56,587 bases of DNA. It comes from Enterococcus_I eurekensis (lineage in GTDB: Bacteria; Bacillota; Bacilli; Lactobacillales; Enterococcaceae). The position numbers and the translations under genes were made by a program. The notes beneath the pieces are model-generated. The model was not told the DNA's origin. It worked only from the letters and a program-made list of their open reading frames with translations, and made no database searches. Position 1 is the stretch's first letter, and each line of letters starts with the position of its first letter. This document shows, in pieces, positions 1 to 8,615 of the stretch. Location of the stretch: positions 1 through 56,587 of the forward strand of contig NZ_JBHSGT010000052.1 of NCBI RefSeq assembly GCF_042654605.1, given 5' to 3'.

Positions 1-64
1 AGTAATTGTAAGCTGCCGTGAGGCAGTTTCACATGGTTTTAATTAAAAGTATGAATTATTCAGG
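1..64 (+). repeat. 64-bp end repeat, mobile-element fragment
   Basis: These 64 bases are identical, in inverted orientation, to 56522-56585 at the other end of the window. The two copies diverge at the very next base (position 65). In the right-hand copy the segment is continuous with an ISL3-type transposase reading frame. In this copy the following DNA is the region downstream of asnS. It is therefore either the edge of a repeated element that ends here or a truncated IS remnant. It contains a small hairpin, CTGCC-GTGA-GGCAG. No terminal inverted repeat of an IS can be seen on this side. Confidence 0.7.
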
Positions 65-87
65 TAATACTTCTGGCCTTTCAAAGT

Positions 88-126
88 AAAAAAGTGTTGA
101 TAAAGACATCGTTGGTCTCTATCAAC
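88..126 (-). terminator. Rho-independent terminator of asnS
   Basis: Read on the minus strand, a 12-bp stem (GTTGATAGAGAC pairing with GTCTTTATCAAC, one G-U pair) with a 7-base loop is followed by a run of six T. It lies 17 bases beyond the asnS stop and ends the ypmB-aspB-asnS transcription unit. Confidence 0.9.
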
Positions 127-142
127 GCTAATTATCTTTTAA

Positions 143-1441
143 TTATGGGTATAAACGGTTTAATAAGCGTGGGAATGGACTCGCCTCACGGACATGTTCA
201 ATTCCTGAAATCCATGTTACTGCACGTTCTAGACCTAATCCAAAGCCAGAATGTGGTACGCTTCCGTATTTACGTAAGTCTAAGTACCATTCGTATTCTT
301 TTTCATCTAAACCGAACTCACGAATTTTTTCTAATACGTATTCGTAATCTGTTGCACGTTCAGATCCGCCAATAATTTCTCCGTATCCTTCAGGTGCAAT
401 CATATCCGCACAAATCACAACGTCTTCACGTGTTGGGTGTGGTTTCATATAGAAAGGTTTGATTGCTTTTGGATAGTTTAAGATGAAGACTGGTTGATCA
501 AATGAGTTGGCAATAAATGTTTCATGTGGTGAACCAAAGTCTTCACCCCATGTGATATCATCAAAGCCATTATCATTTAGTAATTTCACAGCGTCATCGT
601 AAGAAATTCTTGGGAACGGTAATTTTGTATATTTCTCAAGAACACTACGGTCACGTCCTAGAACATCTAGCGCATAGTCGCAATTATCTAAAACAGATTG
701 TACTAAGAATGCTACATATTCTTCTTGAACGACTAAACTTTCTTCTTGAGTAGTAAAAGCCATCTCAGGTTCCATCATCCAAAATTCAATTAAGTGACGG
801 CGTGTTTTTGACTTTTCAGCCCGGAAAGTTGGTCCGAATGAGAATACTTTTCCAAAAGCCATTGCTGCGGCTTCTAAATATAATTGACCTGATTGTGATA
901 AGTACGCTTTTTGGTCAAAGTAATCTGTTTCGAATAAATCAGTTGTTCCTTCAGGAGCAGAACCAGTTAAAATCGGTGGATCAATTTTAACGAAATGGCG
1001 CTCATTAAAGAATTGGTAAGTTGCACGAATAATCTCGTTACGAATTTGCATGATTGCATGTTGTCTTGAAGAACGTAACCATAAATGGCGGTGGTCCATC
1101 AAGAATTCTGTTCCATGCTCTTTTGGTGTAATTGGATACTCATTACTTTCTCCAACAACTTCAATATTTTCAATCCCGATTTCATAGCCAAATTTCGAAC
1201 GGCTATCTTCACGAATTTCACCTGTAATTAATACCGCTGTTTCTTGGTGTAGATTTTTTGCTGTTTGGAAAATTTCTTCTCCAACTTCATTTTTCACAAC
1301 AATTCCTTGGAAGTAAGCTGTCCCATCTCTCAATTGTAAGAAAGCAATTTTTCCGCTTGAACGTTTGTTTGCGATCCACGCACCAATTTGGACTGTTTCA
1401 CCAACATGGTGTTTGGCATCAATAATTTGAATTTGTTTCAC
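143..1441 (-). CDS. asnS: Asparaginyl-tRNA synthetase
   Basis: Charges tRNA-Asn with asparagine in the cytoplasm using ATP. The 432-residue protein has the usual length. An N-terminal OB-fold anticodon-binding domain (about residues 15-100) precedes a class II catalytic core. Motif 2 is seen around 206-226 (FRAEKS, then EFWMMEPE) and motif 3 around 400-411 (FGLGLERAVTW). The start is a GTG with GGAG eight bases upstream. It follows aspB by about 45 bases and is the last gene of a ypmB-aspB-asnS unit, the same order as in Bacillus subtilis. AspB and AsnS are linked through aspartate and asparagine metabolism. A strong terminator follows. Confidence 0.97.
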   Translation of the reverse strand: MKQIQIIDAKHHVGETVQIGAWIANKRSSGKIAFLQLRDGTAYFQGIVVKNEVGEEIFQTAKNLHQETAVLITGEIREDSRSKFGYEIGIENIEVVGESNEYPITPKEHGTEFLMDHRHLWLRSSRQHAIMQIRNEIIRATYQFFNERHFVKIDPPILTGSAPEGTTDLFETDYFDQKAYLSQSGQLYLEAAAMAFGKVFSFGPTFRAEKSKTRRHLIEFWMMEPEMAFTTQEESLVVQEEYVAFLVQSVLDNCDYALDVLGRDRSVLEKYTKLPFPRISYDDAVKLLNDNGFDDITWGEDFGSPHETFIANSFDQPVFILNYPKAIKPFYMKPHPTREDVVICADMIAPEGYGEIIGGSERATDYEYVLEKIREFGLDEKEYEWYLDLRKYGSVPHSGFGLGLERAVTWISGIEHVREASPFPRLLNRLYP

Positions 1442-1486
1442 TTATGTCTCTCCATTCTATAAATTTAAACATCCTTTAAAAGTGTA

Positions 1487-2677
1487 TTACTTTTGAGACT
1501 TTTTTTCAACAAAAGCTTTGATTCTTTTTACAGTTTCCTCTAAAGTCTCCCAATCACTGGCGTAACTGATTCGAATATTCTCTGGCGCACCAAAACCAGC
1601 ACCTGTTACCAGTGCCACATGAGCCTCATTTAATAAATCCTCGGTAAAAGTTGTGACATCTGTATAACCACACATTTTTAGCGCACCCGCAACATTTGGA
1701 AACAGGTAAAAGGCTCCTTGAGGTTTGGCGCAAGTGAAACCCGGAATCTCAACTACTAAGGCATGAAGTTTGTTTAAACGTTCTTCAAATGCTTTTCGCA
1801 TCACTTCTACTGAATCTTGTGGTCCCGTCAAGGCTTCTAGTGCTGCGTATTGACTCACTGCAGTTGGATTACTTGTCGCTTGCGAAGCAATATCTGTCAT
1901 TGCTTTAATTAGCTGGATGTCTCCAACAGCAAAACCAATCCGCCAACCTGTCATAGAGTACGTCTTAGAAACGCCATTAATAATCATCGTTTGTTTTTGA
2001 ATCGCTTCAGAAATCGTAGCAATCGGAGTAAATTCAGCATCTCCATAAATCAGACGACCATAAATATCATCCGCTACAATTAAAATGTCATGATCTACCG
2101 CCCACTCACCAATCGATTGTAGTTCATCTTTTGTATAAATCATACCCGTAGGATTCGAAGGTGTATTTAAAACGATCGCTTGCGTTTGAGGAGTACGGGC
2201 TTTTTCTAAATCTTCAACCGTCACTTTAAACTGATTTTCTTCAAGACCAAGTACAAAAACCGGTGTTCCTCCTGCTAAACTAACTTGTTCTGCATAACTA
2301 ACCCAATAAGGTACTGGAATAATGACTTCATCATCTTGGTCTAAAATCACTTGGAACAAAGCATAGAGAGCAAACTTCGCACCATCAGTCACTAATGTTT
2401 GTGTAGGCGAATAAGACAAACCATAATATTTTTCAATATAATCCACAATTGCTTGACGTAATTCAGGAATCCCAGCCGTTGGTGTATAAAAACTCGCTTT
2501 TCCTGAGCGAATGGCTTCAATTGCAGCGTCTTGAATATTTTTTGGTGTCGGGAAATCAGGTTCACCCAACGTGACACTTAAAATATCTAATCCTTGGGCT
2601 TTTAATTCTTTTGCTTTAGCCGAGGCCGCAAGTGTTACTGACGGTTGTAAATTTTGTGCTCGTTTTGATAATTTCAT
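1487..2677 (-). CDS. aspB: Aspartate aminotransferase, class I PLP-dependent
   Basis: Transfers the amino group between aspartate/oxaloacetate and glutamate/2-oxoglutarate. The 396-residue protein is a fold-type I aminotransferase. The PLP-binding lysine is K238 in the motif GVSKTYSMTGWRIG. The NTPSNPTG segment (about 171-178), the Asp of the VADDIYGRLIY segment (about 201-211) and the C-terminal NIRISYA arginine are also present. Its place between ypmB and asnS matches aspB of Bacillus, which supports aspartate as substrate. A related aromatic or alanine specificity cannot be excluded from sequence alone. The start ATG has AAGGAGG at a good distance. Confidence 0.93.
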   Translation of the reverse strand: MKLSKRAQNLQPSVTLAASAKAKELKAQGLDILSVTLGEPDFPTPKNIQDAAIEAIRSGKASFYTPTAGIPELRQAIVDYIEKYYGLSYSPTQTLVTDGAKFALYALFQVILDQDDEVIIPVPYWVSYAEQVSLAGGTPVFVLGLEENQFKVTVEDLEKARTPQTQAIVLNTPSNPTGMIYTKDELQSIGEWAVDHDILIVADDIYGRLIYGDAEFTPIATISEAIQKQTMIINGVSKTYSMTGWRIGFAVGDIQLIKAMTDIASQATSNPTAVSQYAALEALTGPQDSVEVMRKAFEERLNKLHALVVEIPGFTCAKPQGAFYLFPNVAGALKMCGYTDVTTFTEDLLNEAHVALVTGAGFGAPENIRISYASDWETLEETVKRIKAFVEKKSQK

Positions 2678-2704
2678 TCCATTTTCATCCTCCTTATATT
2701 TCAG

Positions 2705-3208
2705 TTATTCTATCGTCGGGATACTTTTAATTAAGTTTCCATCGTTAAAATCTAATAAATGATAGCATTCCTCGTCTGAAACTTTTGTCATTACTTCCCA
2801 GACAACTTGTTCTTGGTAAACACCCAGTGTCACTTTTTTGACCGTTTCATTTGGAAATGTCTTTTGGATAATTGACTTGGCTTTTTTTTCGGTGATACCC
2901 TCGTTTTGATTCAAAATTAAGATTTCTTGACCGCTCTTTGGAATTATAACCACAATTTCTTTTCCTTTTTCATCTTCAGCGATTAAACTAAAATAGGTCT
3001 CTTCCCGAGTAAACCAATAAAATCGATCAACTGACTTTAACGAAACATGTTTATTCGCTAATTCAACTGCCTCATCCCTTGCTTGTCGCATCGGACGAGA
3101 CGCTCGAATATAAAAAAGTGAAAATATTAAAATAATTACTAAGAGTACTACAATACTGATGAACAATCCGACGACTGTCTTTTTTTCTTTCGAATCCATT
3201 TGACTCAT
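2705..3208 (-). CDS. ypmB: YpmB-like membrane-anchored DUF5590 protein
   Basis: A 167-residue protein of unknown function. One transmembrane helix lies near residues 12-34, followed by an extracytoplasmic domain of the PepSY-like DUF5590 type. I chose ATG at 3208 because AAGGAA lies nine bases upstream. The GTG at 3217 abuts that ribosome binding site and is unlikely to be used. The gene is 27 bases upstream of aspB and is the first gene of the unit. It occupies the same slot as ypmB in Bacillus (dinG-ypmA-ypmB-aspB-asnS), and that synteny is the main support for the name. A small ypmA is not visible between dinG and this gene. Confidence 0.8.
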   Translation of the reverse strand: MSQMDSKEKKTVVGLFISIVVLLVIILIFSLFYIRASRPMRQARDEAVELANKHVSLKSVDRFYWFTREETYFSLIAEDEKGKEIVVIIPKSGQEILILNQNEGITEKKAKSIIQKTFPNETVKKVTLGVYQEQVVWEVMTKVSDEECYHLLDFNDGNLIKSIPTIE

Positions 3209-3232
3209 AATCGCCACTTCCTTACTGGGTCT

Positions 3233-3238
3233 ATTATA
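3233..3238 (-). promoter_or_regulatory. Extended -10 promoter for ypmB-aspB-asnS
   Basis: TATAAT preceded by TG and one base (TGTTATAAT on the minus strand), about 25 bases before the ypmB start. No convincing -35 hexamer is seen, which is typical of an extended -10 promoter. Confidence 0.6.
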
Positions 3239-3280
3239 ACAGACACAACTAATTATTTTTACGTATTTATGAATGCTTAA

Positions 3281-6028
3281 TTACTCTTTATAGAAAAAAG
3301 TTCGTAATTCCACTACCATTTCATCTAATGACAATAAATAAATGGGTAAATTTTTGGGTAAACTTCTTTGAATTTGTTTTCCATAAGAAGCATGTGCAAG
3401 ACGATGGTCCAATACAATCATCACGCCGCGATCTTTTTCTGAACGAATTAAGCGTCCCAGCCCTTGTCGTAACCGCAAAGAAGCCTTAGGTAACGATTCA
3501 TGTCGAAAATAATCAGTGCCTTGGATTTGGGAATAATTGGTTTTTGCCTCAATTAACGGTCGATCCGGATGTTCAAACGGTAAACGGGTAACGATTAATA
3601 ACTGCAGTGTATCTCCCGGTAAATCGACCCCTTCCCAGAAACTATCGGCTCCAAATAAAATCGCCCCTTTGGTATGACGAAATCTTTTTAAAATTTTTTC
3701 ACGACTTCCACCAATTCCTTGGGCTAAAATCTCTCGGCCATTTTCAAGAAAGTCCATTTGTAATTGATAGTAAACTTTTTTTAAAATTTCATGTGATGTG
3801 AATAAAACCAAAGTCGAATGTTCAACGGTTTCTAAAATTACTCGTAAATTGTCGGCAATAAACTTAGCATATTCAAAAGTTGAAATTTCTTTTAAATCAA
3901 CTACCTCGTCTAAAACAAATAAACAAGCTTGTTGTTCGTAATCAAATGGTGTCGGAATAACTTTCAACGTGGTCTCTGGAATACCTAATCGGCTAGCAAA
4001 ATAGTTCGCTTGACGAGGCACCTTTAATGTTCCACCTAATAAAATGATTTTTTCGTACCGGTGAAACCATGCCGTATTTGGCAAAATAGCTGCTGATAAA
4101 TCGATTAATTGGAGCCGTGCACTTTGTTGATTACCATACGAATAGACTTTGTGAATAAATTTAGAATTCCAATTTATCAGCCAATCTTTAACCACTTTTG
4201 CTTGAACTTCAATCGATTCAAATAATGTTAGGAGTTCGCCATAAACAATTTTATCACGATCCAACCATTGATCTTTTCTTTGCAAACAAAGAGTTGAAAT
4301 TTGAGTTTGAATATTGAGTGTTTCATCATAGTATAAAAATAATTTTTGACGAACTTTCTTACCTGTCACAGATAATTGGAGTTGGTCTTCTTGTAGAATT
4401 ATTTCTTGTTTAATTGGAAATTTTAGTAAGATTTCTGCTAAAATCTCTTCTTGTAAATCAATCATGCCTAAGAGTTCTTCTTGGTACAACTCAAATAAAT
4501 GGCGAATATCGATATCATTGGAAAACATTTCCTCAAGTTGATCGAACAATTGGTTTTCTTCACGTAAGTGGCGAACTTTTCTTTGAAAAACCTCAGTATC
4601 AAAAAACTGATTCGTCACTTGTTCCATGATTTCTGGCAAATGATGGGCTTCGTCAATGATCAACAAATGACTTTCCGGTAAAGCAAGTTCTTCTCGTTGC
4701 GTTTCCTGTGCTAAGAAGGCATGATTAACGATTAAAAAGTTACTTTGTTCCATCTTTAAATGCAAATGACGCAAGAAATCTTCTTGATAGAATGGTTGAT
4801 TCAAGGCCAAGTAGCGTACACCACGATGCTTCACTTCTTCAAAGAATAAATGGTTCAGGCTCGTTAAATGAAGTTCACCAAAATCACCCGTTTCCGTTTG
4901 AGTCAACCAAACAAGCAATCTCATTTGATACAATCGATATTGTTTTTGTTTCATTGGATTCGATAAAGTAGCGTAAAATCGTTGCAAATCGATATAATGA
5001 CCTTTGCCTTTGATGACTGTTGGTTGAATCGGATAATCAAGAATCTGGTTTAATTGTGGAATATCTTTACTAATTAATTGATCTTGTAATAAAATCGAAG
5101 CGGTACTAATAATTACCGGTTTTTCTGGAGTTGCTAGGTAACTAGCTGGCAATAAATAGCCTATTGTTTTACCTGTACCGGTTGCAGCTTCGACTAACAA
5201 AGATTTGTCTTCTCCATTTGTCGCGTGCTGATAAACTAAATTCATTAACTTGCTTTGGGCGCGTCGATAACTCAGAATTTCTTTAAAAAGTTGTTCTTTC
5301 CCTTTTTTAGTTGTCGGATAGTCCACAGTATGAAACGGTTGTTGAAAAGTTACAATCTCCTTTTTCTTCAATGCTATTCCTGAGACAATCATCGTATCTG
5401 CAGCCATTTGTCTAGGTTCTTTTTTCATTCGCTTCACTAAATCATGCAAATACTGATTTGTTTGATAACTTGTTTCTGAGCCTAATTGTGCAATTTTTTG
5501 AAGCGTGACTATCGGTAACTCTTTGGCTCTACGTTCGATTTCAATTAATAATTTTGCTGTTACTTCCGCATCACTTGCTGCTTGATGGGGATTTTCATGT
5601 TCAATTCCAAGACTTTCAGCTAAGTCATTCAAACGAAAGCTCGCCTCAGTCGGTAGGAAAATCTGAGCTAACTCAACAGTATCAATTCCGGGAATGCTTA
5701 GTGCTGGTAACCCACATCGGAGTAATTCTTGATTTAAAAAATGATAATCAAAATGAATATTATGAGCGACAAAAATTGTTTCTTCTAGTAAGTTGTAAAT
5801 AGTAGTTGCAATATCTTCAAAGAAAGGCGCTTTCTTCACTTGGCGATTTGAGATTTGAGTCAAGCTTTGGATCTGTTTGGAGATGACTTGGCCGGGATTA
5901 ATATCTGTCGAAAAACGACCAACAATTTCATTGTCTTCAACTAAGACACAGCCAAATTGGATTATTCGATCAACTTTAGGATTTGTCCCCGTTGTTTCAA
6001 TATCCACAATCGCATATGTTTCGTTCAT
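3281..6028 (-). CDS. dinG: DinG-family exonuclease/helicase-like protein
   Basis: A 915-residue DNA repair protein with an N-terminal DEDD 3'-5' exonuclease domain fused to an XPD/DinG-type superfamily 2 domain. The exonuclease motif DIETTGTNP is at about residues 8-16, with FVAHNIHFDYHFLN further on. The helicase part has a Walker A motif (EAATGTGKT), a DEAH box (IIDEAHHLPE) and a C-terminal GLGRLIRS motif. The region between Walker A and DEAH, where four cysteines hold an iron-sulfur cluster in E. coli DinG, contains no cysteine. This matches Gram-positive DinG, in which nuclease rather than helicase activity has been reported (Staphylococcus aureus). The ATG at 6028 is chosen for its GGGGGAG site. 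A longer in-frame extension upstream lacks one. Confidence 0.93.
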   Translation of the reverse strand: MNETYAIVDIETTGTNPKVDRIIQFGCVLVEDNEIVGRFSTDINPGQVISKQIQSLTQISNRQVKKAPFFEDIATTIYNLLEETIFVAHNIHFDYHFLNQELLRCGLPALSIPGIDTVELAQIFLPTEASFRLNDLAESLGIEHENPHQAASDAEVTAKLLIEIERRAKELPIVTLQKIAQLGSETSYQTNQYLHDLVKRMKKEPRQMAADTMIVSGIALKKKEIVTFQQPFHTVDYPTTKKGKEQLFKEILSYRRAQSKLMNLVYQHATNGEDKSLLVEAATGTGKTIGYLLPASYLATPEKPVIISTASILLQDQLISKDIPQLNQILDYPIQPTVIKGKGHYIDLQRFYATLSNPMKQKQYRLYQMRLLVWLTQTETGDFGELHLTSLNHLFFEEVKHRGVRYLALNQPFYQEDFLRHLHLKMEQSNFLIVNHAFLAQETQREELALPESHLLIIDEAHHLPEIMEQVTNQFFDTEVFQRKVRHLREENQLFDQLEEMFSNDIDIRHLFELYQEELLGMIDLQEEILAEILLKFPIKQEIILQEDQLQLSVTGKKVRQKLFLYYDETLNIQTQISTLCLQRKDQWLDRDKIVYGELLTLFESIEVQAKVVKDWLINWNSKFIHKVYSYGNQQSARLQLIDLSAAILPNTAWFHRYEKIILLGGTLKVPRQANYFASRLGIPETTLKVIPTPFDYEQQACLFVLDEVVDLKEISTFEYAKFIADNLRVILETVEHSTLVLFTSHEILKKVYYQLQMDFLENGREILAQGIGGSREKILKRFRHTKGAILFGADSFWEGVDLPGDTLQLLIVTRLPFEHPDRPLIEAKTNYSQIQGTDYFRHESLPKASLRLRQGLGRLIRSEKDRGVMIVLDHRLAHASYGKQIQRSLPKNLPIYLLSLDEMVVELRTFFYKE

Positions 6029-6115
6029 GCGTCCTATTCTCCCCCTTCTATGTTCTTTTGGTATTATACTATACTTTCCCTGGCATTTGTATGAAGGTTT
6101 ACAAAAGCAGAGCAT

Positions 6116-6148
6116 ATAAAAAGGCGAAGGAATAAATTCCTTCGCCTT
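6116..6148 (-). terminator. Terminator of the cold-shock gene
   Basis: A 12-bp perfect stem (AAGGCGAAGGAA with its complement) and a 4-base loop, followed on the minus strand by a short T run. It separates the cold-shock gene from the downstream dinG promoter region. Confidence 0.88.
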
Positions 6149-6166
6149 TGTTTCATTCAAATTGAA

Positions 6167-6367
6167 TTATGCTTTGTTAACGTTAGTAGCTTGAGGGCCA
6201 CGTTGTCCGTCTTCAACGTCGAAAGTCACTGCTTGACCTTCTTCTAAAGTTTTGAATCCTTCGCCTTGGATAGCTGAAAAGTGTACGAATACGTCTTTTC
6301 CGTCTTCTGCAGTGATGAATCCGAAGCCTTTATCTGAGTTAAACCATTTTACTGTACCTGTTTCCAT
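6167..6367 (-). CDS. Cold-shock protein, CspA family
   Basis: A 66-residue single OB-fold nucleic-acid-binding protein, acting as an RNA chaperone in the cytoplasm. RNP1 (KGFGFI) and RNP2 (VFVHFS) motifs are both present, and the C-terminus is QRGPQATNVNK. The start is the ATG of METGTVKWFN with AAGGAGG upstream. An in-frame extension of ten codons before it is noncoding leader. The gene has its own promoter and a leader of about 118 bases, as is common for cold-regulated csp mRNAs. It lies directly downstream of the eRF1-like gene on the same strand. Which csp paralogue this is cannot be told. Confidence 0.97.
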   Translation of the reverse strand: METGTVKWFNSDKGFGFITAEDGKDVFVHFSAIQGEGFKTLEEGQAVTFDVEDGQRGPQATNVNKA

Positions 6368-6491
6368 GTTTAAAAATCCTCCTTGTGTTTCACACAAATA
6401 TTTTGCAATTTGTTGTTAAGGTGAAAATTTGGGAGATGTTTTAAAGATGAAACAAACTACCATAATTTACCATTACAAAAACTACATACTT

Positions 6492-6497
6492 AGTATA
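6492..6497 (-). promoter_or_regulatory. Extended -10 promoter of the cold-shock gene
   Basis: TGCTATACT on the minus strand (TG, one base, then TATACT). Transcription would begin near 6485 and give an untranslated leader of roughly 118 bases before the ATG at 6367. Confidence 0.55.
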
Positions 6498-6561
6498 GCA
6501 TACATAACTTAGAAAAACATCTTTTTTCTTAACTTTTTTTAATTATCTTAAATTTAAATAG

Positions 6562-7671
6562 CTAATAGCGCAAAATTCCTAATAAGGATTTTCCACCAGG
6601 TGCGTCTGTTTGTTCTAAAATATAAACGTCACCACCATTACTAATCGTTTCTATAGAAGTTAAGTTTAATTCTTGACGCCAATCATACTCTGTATCCGGA
6701 TCTTCACCAAATCCTGGGATTAAATTGGCGGTAGTAATAAATAATTTTTCAATTCGTCCTAAACTAGCACTTTGCTTAATATCTGAAAACTGCTCATACG
6801 CTTTGTTTTCAATTAATTTTTGATATTCTGCCACTTCTTTACGGCTTAATTCCTCTTGAATTCTTGAAGCGTTTTTTTCTAATTCTGCAACGGATAATTG
6901 TGCTGGTGAAGTCGTCACTGAAATTTCCCCCTGCACATTTAGCCCTTTGGCAACCTTTTTAAAGACTGACTGATTATCTGGTAAGCCATATAAGAATAAT
7001 GGTGCTGGTTCTTCATTTTCTAAAAATGTTTTTAAGAAATTGCTTACAGCATAATAATAATTTCTACGATCAATTTCAACTTCTTCATCCTTAGCAGACG
7101 TCCCATGACTCGCATCCCCACTTGAATTACTAGATGAACGGAAGTTAGCTCCACCCCCCGTTAGCTCATCACCTAAGGCAATTTCCTTTGTCACAGGCGC
7201 ATCTTCCGGCAAATTGATTTTCGATAGCTTTTTATTTTCCATTTTATATAGGGCAAATGAGTCACGATTCAATGCTAGCAAATAATACGGGTAATTAAAT
7301 TGTGCATTTTTAATAATCGCTAAAATATAAGGAGTATCCCCTACGTAGTATTGATCATCTACCTCTATACTGAGTCGATGAACAAAGGTCTCTTCTGGTG
7401 TTAGTATAACTGCTACACTCTTCGTACTTTGACGCCAAAAATCTTGACTTGCCAATAAAACTTCTGCATTTTTTTGAATCACTGACCAATCTTCTGATGG
7501 ATAGCGCTTTTCAAAACGTTTTTTGGACTCTTTTATAAAGTTTTTAAACTTCAGTTGATCTTTTTCAACTTCTTGATGTGCAACATGAGTGTTTAACATA
7601 ATTGTGACAAAGGGGCCTTTCACTTGTTCCGATGTGAGTTGATTCAATAATTCCCTACCGATTTTTGCCAT
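6562..7671 (-). CDS. eRF1-like (baeRF/Balon-type) putative ribosome-associated protein
   Basis: A 369-residue soluble protein that resembles the bacterial archaeo-eukaryotic release factor (baeRF) superfamily. The N-terminal part opens with LLNQLTSEQ. A central region reads YYLLALNRDSFALYKME (about 128-145). A glycine/serine-rich loop (GGGANFRSSSNSSGDASHGT, about 175-194) leads into a helix (NYYYAVSNFL), and an L7Ae-like C-terminal half contains LFLYGLPDNQSVFKKV. In this superfamily the Gly-rich loop sits where eRF1 carries GGQ; GGQ itself is absent here. Balon, a cold-shock hibernation factor of Psychrobacter, belongs to the same superfamily. Family assignment is by recalled pattern, and function here is inference. 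No strong terminator separates it from the downstream cold-shock gene. Confidence 0.68.
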   Translation of the reverse strand: MAKIGRELLNQLTSEQVKGPFVTIMLNTHVAHQEVEKDQLKFKNFIKESKKRFEKRYPSEDWSVIQKNAEVLLASQDFWRQSTKSVAVILTPEETFVHRLSIEVDDQYYVGDTPYILAIIKNAQFNYPYYLLALNRDSFALYKMENKKLSKINLPEDAPVTKEIALGDELTGGGANFRSSSNSSGDASHGTSAKDEEVEIDRRNYYYAVSNFLKTFLENEEPAPLFLYGLPDNQSVFKKVAKGLNVQGEISVTTSPAQLSVAELEKNASRIQEELSRKEVAEYQKLIENKAYEQFSDIKQSASLGRIEKLFITTANLIPGFGEDPDTEYDWRQELNLTSIETISNGGDVYILEQTDAPGGKSLLGILRY

Positions 7672-7789
7672 AAATGATAACCTCCTACAATTTTTATACT
7701 ACATTCTAAGTGTATCAGAAGTATGAAATATCGCAAAATAAAACGGTTACAACTTGTAAAGTATTTATCAAAAAGGGCTAGATTAATCT

Positions 7790-8602
7790 TTATTCTAAAT
7801 TTTTCAAATAATCTTCGACTAAATAAGAGGTTTCTTCAATTGATTTATCTGTGACATCAATGACATAGGCATCATATTGCGCAAAGACTTGCTTAGCGTA
7901 TTCTAACTCTCCATAGATTTTTTCTAAATCCGTATATTTTGAAGCATGATTCAATCCTAATGAATCTAAACGACTCGTTCTGATTCTAGAAAGGTTATCT
8001 GGATGACAAGTCAAACCAATAATTTTCTTTTTGTCCACTTGAGCTAGTAATTGAGGTAATGGCACTTCTGGAATGAGTGGTAAATTAGAAACCTTATAGC
8101 CTTTGTTTGCCAAATACATACTTAACGGTGTCTTTGAAGTACGAGAAACACCGAGTAACACTACATCTGACTCTAAGAAACCATGGGGATTCTTCCCGTC
8201 ATCGTATTTGACTGCAAATTCAATCGCAGCAATTTTATTAAAATATTCCTTGTCTAGTCGATGAACGATACCAGGTTCTTCAATTGGTTTTTTGCCAGTT
8301 CGCGCGCGAATCAAGTCAAAGAATGGATTTAATAAATCTAAGTATTGTAGGCCTGTTCTCTGACTAAAATTACGAGCGGTTTCGGCTAACTCTGCATTCA
8401 CTAATGTACTAATAACAATCGCTTTATCATTTAATGCATCTTTTAAAATACCTAACAACTCGTCTTCTTTGTTGACAAAGGGGAATCGATAACTGTTATT
8501 AAAATCTAAATCGGGGTACTGAACACTCACTGCTGATAATAGTTTTCGTGAAGTGCCCCCTAAAGAATCTGAAATAGTATAAACAATAATTTCGCTTTTC
8601 AT
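7790..8602 (-). CDS. PpsR/YqfL-type pyruvate-phosphate dikinase regulator, paralogue 1
   Basis: A 270-residue bifunctional regulator of the DUF299/PpsR family. Family members phosphorylate the active-site threonine of PPDK with ADP, inactivating it, and reverse this by phosphorolysis. The protein starts with the family signature YTISDSLGGTS and has a P-loop GVSRTSKT at 151-158 followed by PLSMYLANKG. FAVKYDDGKNP is also conserved. It is encoded 13 bases downstream of the CcpN-like gene and close to divergent ppdK, so PPDK is its likely target. A second family member lies at 37686-38543. Confidence 0.94.
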   Translation of the reverse strand: MKSEIIVYTISDSLGGTSRKLLSAVSVQYPDLDFNNSYRFPFVNKEDELLGILKDALNDKAIVISTLVNAELAETARNFSQRTGLQYLDLLNPFFDLIRARTGKKPIEEPGIVHRLDKEYFNKIAAIEFAVKYDDGKNPHGFLESDVVLLGVSRTSKTPLSMYLANKGYKVSNLPLIPEVPLPQLLAQVDKKKIIGLTCHPDNLSRIRTSRLDSLGLNHASKYTDLEKIYGELEYAKQVFAQYDAYVIDVTDKSIEETSYLVEDYLKNLE

Positions 8603-8615
8603 TTTTCATTCGCTC

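Noticed and set aside
94..375. Plus-strand open frame of 93 codons opposite asnS
   Set aside because: It lies on the complementary strand of a clear asnS gene and its terminator and has no ribosome binding site.
6029..6160. N-terminal extension of DinG by 44 codons
   Set aside because: No ribosome binding site, and it crosses the dinG promoter region and the csp terminator. The ATG at 6028 has a strong site.
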